This document shows, in pieces, positions 19,807-23,237 of a DNA stretch of 23,237 nucleotides (position 1 is the stretch's first letter; each line of letters starts with the position of its first letter). The translations under genes and the position numbers were made by a program. Under the pieces are notes generated by a model. The model saw nothing but the letters and a program-made list of their open reading frames with translations. It was not told where the DNA came from and did not search any database. Source of the stretch: a virus; IMG/VR virus record IMGVR_UViG_3300034073_000225, positions 1 to 23,237 of that record; one strand, 5' to 3'.

Positions 19807-20642
19807 GTGCTAGATTCCACCGCTTGTGTTGTCCATGTATTGGAACCCGCAGCCACAGAAGACCAAGTGTTAGATCCTTCTGAGACCGCAGACCATGTAT
19901 TTGCCTCTACTGGCGCAGGTGTCCAAGTATTTGCGTCTTCTCCGACTTGCGACCACTCCTCACCAAACACATACAAGGAGGAGATAATCGTTCCTACACC
20001 CTGTACTTGGGCCTGTATGCTTGCAATGAAATTGATCGCCGCCGTAAGCGAACCAGACCCAGTAATGTCTGCCCTACCCTCTGCGGTAAAGCCCGCAAGC
20101 GCAGATAGTGAGCCTGTCCCTGTGATAGAACCCGAGACTAACCGTTGCTTAAACGCACCCGCCGTAAGGCTTCCTGTACCCGTTATAGACCCGTCTACGA
20201 ACTGAATCCTCTGCACAGAGGCCGAGAGGCTTCCAGAACCTAAGATGGCCCCTTCTACTGTCTGTATACGAGAGACGCTTGCAGATAGGCTACCAAAGCC
20301 TGTAATCGCCCCCTCTGCCAGTCTTTCTAAGAAGGCATCAGATGTAAGTGTTCCAACCCCTGTAATGCTTCCAGAGATAAATATGGGCAGCCTAAAGTCC
20401 GCAGTAGCGGTAAGCGTCCCTGTTCCTGTGATCTCCGCAGAGGCGATCTTTGCACAGGTGGTGGTGGACAGCCAAATACCGTCATCTAGGCTATACCCTA
20501 AAGAATCTATGCTTCCAAAAGGGTCTAAGCCTTCTAACGTAAAAGGCCCGCAGACCCCTTCGTCTGTCCAGTTGTTATCTAAGCTAAAAGGTAGAGAGTC
20601 AAGCGACCCAAATTGGTCTAACTGCTCTAATGTAAGCGACAT
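19797..20642 (-). CDS. Two-level repeat protein of the virion block
   Basis: The 281-residue product has three repeat systems. LEQLDQFGSLDSLPFSLD (5-22) and LEGLDPFGSIDSLGYSLD (36-53) form a duplicated N-terminus. From about 70 to 220 come eight units with I-x-G-x-G-x-L, seven of them exactly 20 residues apart (Ile93, 113, 133, 153, 173, 193, Val213). The C-terminus (230-281) has five 10-residue units starting with Trp and usually ending NT (WSAVSEGSNT type). The even spacing suggests a stacked beta structure, with the Trp ladder as an end module. It overlaps the stabilisation gene by 10 bp. It could be a fibre or decoration; I do not know its family. Confidence 0.7.
   Translation of the reverse strand: MSLTLEQLDQFGSLDSLPFSLDNNWTDEGVCGPFTLEGLDPFGSIDSLGYSLDDGIWLSTTTCAKIASAEITGTGTLTATADFRLPIFISGSITGVGTLTSDAFLERLAEGAITGFGSLSASVSRIQTVEGAILGSGSLSASVQRIQFVDGSITGTGSLTAGAFKQRLVSGSITGTGSLSALAGFTAEGRADITGSGSLTAAINFIASIQAQVQGVGTIISSLYVFGEEWSQVGEDANTWTPAPVEANTWSAVSEGSNTWSSVAAGSNTWTTQAVESSTWQ
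19806..19955. repeat. Five 30-bp degenerate tandem repeats (Trp decapeptides)
   Basis: The 3' end of the minus-strand gene is built from five 30-bp units, each encoding W plus nine residues, mostly ending (S/A)NTW into the next unit. The plus strand shows recurring GTATTTG/TGTTGGA-like blocks. Codons differ between copies, so the repeats are old or under protein-level selection. Confidence 0.7.
19983..20435. repeat. Array of 60-bp degenerate repeats (I-T-G-x-G-S-L units)
   Basis: About eight 60-bp units encode a 20-residue motif. Protein-level spacing is exact over the last seven units, while the DNA is diverged. This points to unit duplication followed by selection on the protein fold. Confidence 0.7.
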
Positions 20643-21028
20643 TAATCAAGGCTTGCTGTCAGACTGCCAGAACTGATCTTAAGTACGTCACCCGCGGTAA
20701 TCGTCTTGCTGGTGGTCAACTCCGTGTGCATAAGAAGGTTGCCAGAGGTCACCGCGTCCAAGAGGCCAAGGTGGGAGATGGTTCCCCAGTTGTCTGTAGC
20801 CTGGGGGAATGTTACGTCCGCAGAGGAGGTCACAATGCCTCCCGAGGCCGTGGTTACAGACAGGATCTGTCGAGCATAAGCACCGCCCGTACACTCTGTG
20901 CCTGAGTTGTCGTCACCAGGGTCAGATGTATAAAGACCGACATAGACCGTGGTGGGCGAGGTGTAGCTTGTGCCACGCAACACATGGTCTAAAAGAGAGT
21001 TTTCCAGATAGTTAGATAGTTCAGCCAT
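20642..21028 (-). CDS. Gp80-like phage structural protein
   Basis: The 128-residue protein begins MAELSNYLENSLLDHVLRGT, then TSPTTVYVGLYTSDPGDDNS, GTECTGGAYARQILSVT, FPQATDNWGTISHLGLLDA and a final TITAGDVLKISSGSL. This is a widespread phage family related to mycobacteriophage Gp80-type proteins, often placed between adaptor and tail genes. I start it at 21028, where GAGGTAACT precedes the ATG; the in-frame extension to 21133 runs into the adaptor gene. Its stop overlaps the next start (TAATG). Role: probably a small tail or fibre component. Confidence 0.75.
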   Translation of the reverse strand: MAELSNYLENSLLDHVLRGTSYTSPTTVYVGLYTSDPGDDNSGTECTGGAYARQILSVTTASGGIVTSSADVTFPQATDNWGTISHLGLLDAVTSGNLLMHTELTTSKTITAGDVLKISSGSLTASLD

Positions 21029-21030
21029 AG

Positions 21031-21651
21031 TTACCTCGATGTCACGGACATAGTAAGTGGGACACCTGCGTACTCTGAGGTGTTGTCGGATTCCGCAAGG
21101 CTCTGTACTGCGTTGCTGTATAACTGCGTCCACACAGCCAGTCTTGCATCGTTCATAAGATAAGGTTCTGCCTCGATCAAAGCACCATACAAAAGCGCAT
21201 CTGGGCAGACCGCCATAAACTCGTTACTTGTGTTTGCGTCTGATAGTGCCGCAGGTTTTGCGTAGTAAAGCATGACCAACGTGTAGTTGGTATCAGGAAT
21301 CGGAGCAAGTTCCAGCTCTGACCCCTTCTGGGTGTAGAAGTTAGGTAGACCAGACTCTGAAGCCCTAGCATCCCTTGTAAAAGCTGAAGGTGATAAATAA
21401 GAGAGCGTTCTTCGTGGGTTCTGGTCTATGTAGATGTCACGGATAGCTAAGAAGTCCGCAGGAAGGCCAACCGTGTTATCGCCTCCCGTTGTGGCTGAGG
21501 TCACGGTTTTAAGCATCTGCCGTAACCGCAACTGCCTAGCAAGACGAATCTCTGCCAGCGTAATAAAGTCGGGAATGACGCTAGTTAGATCGCTTCTTCC
21601 CAGATAGTTTGCGACCGATGTTTTTAGGTCGCTGTAGTTGGTCAGAGCCAT
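21031..21651 (-). CDS. SU10-like head-tail adaptor protein
   Basis: The 206-residue protein opens MALTNYSDLKTSVANYLGRS, followed by VIPDFITLAEIRLARQLRLR, VGLPADFLAIRDIYID, FYTQKGSELELAPIPDTNYT and MLYYAKPAALSDANTSN. A helical start with I-x-x-A-E-x-R-(I/L)-x-R-x-L-R, then LP-x-D-(F/Y)-L-x-(I/L)-R and L-x-x-x-P-x-P-x-x-x-Y is the signature of SU10-type adaptor proteins that bind the portal ring. It agrees with the SU10-like capsid protein nearby. It overlaps the glycosyltransferase gene by 71 bp at its start. Confidence 0.75.
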   Translation of the reverse strand: MALTNYSDLKTSVANYLGRSDLTSVIPDFITLAEIRLARQLRLRQMLKTVTSATTGGDNTVGLPADFLAIRDIYIDQNPRRTLSYLSPSAFTRDARASESGLPNFYTQKGSELELAPIPDTNYTLVMLYYAKPAALSDANTSNEFMAVCPDALLYGALIEAEPYLMNDARLAVWTQLYSNAVQSLAESDNTSEYAGVPLTMSVTSR

Positions 21652-22276
21652 TTTCTATATCCTGCCATGAGTAAGTGTATTGTCCTATGTGGCCTATTGC
21701 GTTACTTAGGCCGTGATCCACCCAAGTCTCAAATCCAGCATCGTGAGCCGCAATGCAAAAGTGGACATCCTCACCAAGAATCTTGTCTGACTTCAGCTTG
21801 TGAAACCAGAACCAAGGTTGAGGCGTTTTCTTAAAGACTTCTGCTTTGCATAACATGACCCCGCAGCCGATTGCAGCCACCTTCTCCAGTCCAGTCTTGC
21901 CTTTACTGTTTACAGGTAGCCAAGTGGAGGAGTTGTTCTCAAAGTCGCAGTTTAGGTGCTTTGCGGTCGGGCTTACAGGGTAGTTCCGAGTGGTAGCGTT
22001 TACGCCCACAATGTCTTTATCGTGAGCCAGCAACCTCTCTATCGTTGTCTTGGGAAACCGCATATCAGCGTCTATCCAGAGGATGTAATCTGCACCCTCT
22101 TTTAACGCCGCTTCTGCTAGTTTGTTGCGTTGGTCAAATATCAGCGTACCCGCAACCGTGTAAATAGCCTGTGTGCCATCCCTGAATCGGGAGTCATATC
22201 CGCACATGGTTGCTAGGTCAAACGCCGTCCCCATCATCATATCCCCGCGTGAAGGGATACAGATTGCTACTCGCAT
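21581..22276 (-). CDS. Glycosyltransferase-like protein inside the capsid gene block
   Basis: The 231-residue protein starts RVAICIPSRGDMMMGTAFDL and contains IFDQRNKLAEAAL, ADYILWIDADMRFP (63-75, with the D-x-D metal-binding motif), IGCGVMLCKAEVF and GEDVHFCIAAHDAGF. This is the GT-A fold pattern of family-2-like glycosyltransferases in phages: nucleotide-sugar binding by D-x-D and the ED motif as candidate catalytic acid. It lies between a capsid-proximal gene and the adaptor, so a virion protein could be the sugar acceptor, though DNA or host-surface targets are not excluded. The last 24 residues lie in a 71-bp overlap with the adaptor start. Confidence 0.75.
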   Translation of the reverse strand: MRVAICIPSRGDMMMGTAFDLATMCGYDSRFRDGTQAIYTVAGTLIFDQRNKLAEAALKEGADYILWIDADMRFPKTTIERLLAHDKDIVGVNATTRNYPVSPTAKHLNCDFENNSSTWLPVNSKGKTGLEKVAAIGCGVMLCKAEVFKKTPQPWFWFHKLKSDKILGEDVHFCIAAHDAGFETWVDHGLSNAIGHIGQYTYSWQDIENGSDQLQRPKNIGRKLSGKKRSN

Positions 22277-22596
22277 TAAATCCTCCCAGGTCGAGTTCTA
22301 AAAAAGCGATTGTCAGAGTCATTTAACCAAGCCTTTAACTTCTTAGGCTCGACTATGTGAAACCCTTTTAGTATCCCCTCCTTGTTTAACTGTTGGATAA
22401 CAGTAAAGGGAATACTCGCAATATGTGTGAACTCTCCCCATCTGGCTCGTTCGTCTATCCGAGCGTAGGAGTTTTTGTTCTGTTCTAAGAAAGGCTCAAT
22501 GTTTTGTTTCGTCTCTAAGTAGAGACCGCCTTCGCCGTCATCGTGTGCAATCTGAACCGTTTGGGTATTCAGGTCTTGCGACATTAGTCGTTTCAT
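22276..22596 (-). CDS. Conserved hypothetical phage protein next to the capsid gene
   Basis: The 106-residue product has QIAHDDGEGGLYLETKQNIE, PFLEQNK, ARWGEFTHIASIPFTVIQQL and a C-terminal LKAWLNDSDNRFFRTRPGRI. The WG-x-x-x-H-(V/I)-A-(S/R)-IP and LN-(D)-x-(D)-N-R-x-F-R-T-x-PG-R-I blocks are conserved in many T7-like and related phages between capsid and adaptor genes. Function is not established; a role in assembly is likely from position. AAGGAAG sits just before the ATG, and the stop overlaps the glycosyltransferase start (TAATG). Confidence 0.75.
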   Translation of the reverse strand: MKRLMSQDLNTQTVQIAHDDGEGGLYLETKQNIEPFLEQNKNSYARIDERARWGEFTHIASIPFTVIQQLNKEGILKGFHIVEPKKLKAWLNDSDNRFFRTRPGRI

Positions 22597-22610
22597 TTGC
22601 TTCCTTGAAG

Positions 22611-22634
22611 TGGGGGGCAGTTACCCACCCCCCA
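22611..22634. terminator. Strong G/C hairpin after the capsid gene
   Basis: TGGGGGG (22611-22617) pairs perfectly with CCCCCCA (22628-22634) around a 10-base loop. It lies in the 48-bp gap after the capsid stop. TTTT follows on the plus strand, so it looks like a terminator for antisense transcription. In the sense (minus) direction it is followed by CTTC and not by a T-run, so there it may instead protect or attenuate the capsid mRNA. Confidence 0.5.
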
Positions 22635-22644
22635 TTTTACAGCA

Positions 22645-23237
22645 TTACAGAGATGCGTTTAAGTCAGCTACGATACCGTGAGCAGCCTCGTTACGAACCT
22701 CAAGCGTAAGCTCTGCAAGCAGTTGCGAACGCTCAGAGTCACCGTTCACAGCCAGGTCTTTAGTCTGGAAGGGACGGAGGTAAGCAAGGGCAGCGTACTC
22801 AGGATCGAGGATCAGGACATCACGATCTGCCTCTGTTCCCACGCTACGCATAAAGCGATCAGGCACAAGCTGGAGGATACCGAAGTCAGACTGATACAGG
22901 TCAGCACCAGCAACCACGGTCACATTGCCAACCGAGTTGTCTGTGTTAACGCGGTAGGCAGAGTTCCCTTGGAAGCCAGAGATTTTCTGCTTAAGCGCAG
23001 GACGCATAACAGCAAGGGTAGGCGTACCACCAGAAACAAAGACCTGCTGAATAACATCCTTCAGGAGAACCTCGGTAAAGGTGCGAGTAGAACCGTCAGT
23101 ACGAGTAGAAATACCAGAGGTCTCGGGATCAACACCAGTAACAGACGAGCCGTTAACAGAAGAGTTGGTCTTAATCCAAGACAGGAGTGAACCCATCTTA
23201 CGAGCCGTTGTAGCATTACCAGCAGTCTGACCCTGGT
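22645..23237 (-). CDS. Major capsid protein, SU10/DUF5309 type (C-terminal part; start beyond window)
   Basis: The frame runs off the right edge, so only the C-terminal 196 residues or so are visible; an internal Met at 23196 is not the start. Visible blocks are LSWIKTNSSVNGSS, SGISTRTDGSTRTFTEVLLK, MRPALKQKISGFQGNSAYRV, ADLYQSDFGILQLVPDRFMR and DRDVLILDPEYAALAYLRPF, then TKDLAVNGDSERSQLLAELT and VRNEAAHGIVADLNASL. The end L-x-PEY-x-ALAYLRPF-x-T-x-x-LA-x-x-GDS-(E)-x-x-x-x-L-x-E-x-T-L-x-VRN-(E)-A-H-G is characteristic of the SU10-like HK97-fold major head protein (DUF5309). This protein builds the icosahedral shell, and the adaptor and stabilisation proteins downstream fit the same phage type. 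Confidence 0.85.
   Translation of the reverse strand, partial: QGQTAGNATTARKMGSLLSWIKTNSSVNGSSVTGVDPETSGISTRTDGSTRTFTEVLLKDVIQQVFVSGGTPTLAVMRPALKQKISGFQGNSAYRVNTDNSVGNVTVVAGADLYQSDFGILQLVPDRFMRSVGTEADRDVLILDPEYAALAYLRPFQTKDLAVNGDSERSQLLAELTLEVRNEAAHGIVADLNASL

Noticed and set aside
22678-23190. 170-codon plus-strand frame under the capsid gene
   Set aside because: Antisense to a strongly recognised capsid protein, with no motifs and Arg/Ser/Thr-rich shadow composition.

Overview
The window is a stretch of a tailed double-stranded DNA bacteriophage genome. Genes are tightly packed, with many ATGA or TAATG stop/start overlaps, and replication/recombination, lysis and virion genes form separate blocks. 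There is no tRNA, rRNA, integrase, transposase or CRISPR array. The major capsid protein resembles the SU10 major head protein group (DUF5309). It is followed by an SU10-like head-tail adaptor and a P22 gp10-like head-tail stabilisation protein, then three large Ala/Gly-rich virion proteins, and I see no tape-measure protein. That combination suggests a short-tailed (podovirus-like) phage of uncultured aquatic bacteria. This is inference, and the host cannot be read from the sequence.

Layout. (A) 40-4804 is a leftward block: a small nuclease-like protein, an HNH-like DUF1364 protein, small zinc proteins, a DUF3310 protein, a helix-turn-helix protein, a cytosine-C5 DNA methyltransferase, a replication-type protein, a metallophosphoesterase and a SprT-like metalloprotein. 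It is interrupted by a gene-poor, structure-rich gap (3015-3524). (B) 4962-7566 is a rightward block: small unknown proteins, a putative single-strand annealing protein, a YqaJ-type exonuclease and an SSB-like protein with an acidic tail, which together look like a phage recombination module. Blocks A and B diverge from a 157-bp control region with several inverted repeats. (C) 7702-23237 is a leftward late block transcribed from beyond the right edge: capsid, a small conserved protein, glycosyltransferase, adaptor, Gp80-like protein, a repeat-rich protein, stabilisation protein, jelly-roll-like protein, internal virion proteins, tail fibre proteins, a 2OG-Fe(II) oxygenase and finally a lysis cassette (XhlA-like, coiled-coil membrane protein, three-TM holin, M15 endolysin).

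The most unusual feature is at 1687-2625. A complete cytosine methyltransferase and a second 307-codon protein are written over each other in the same direction, one frame apart. Both frames show signs of selection: all catalytic motifs in one, and in the other an N-terminus, spaced PTP motifs and a WVEWLMGWP C-terminus that I recall from hypothetical phage proteins. The two starts share ATGAATG, and the second frame's stop directly abuts the start of the next gene. Just downstream (1271-1697) two more plausible frames overlap around a run of nine A residues. A second window-wide signal is strong enrichment of the pentamer CCGCA/TGCGG, in genes and in gaps.
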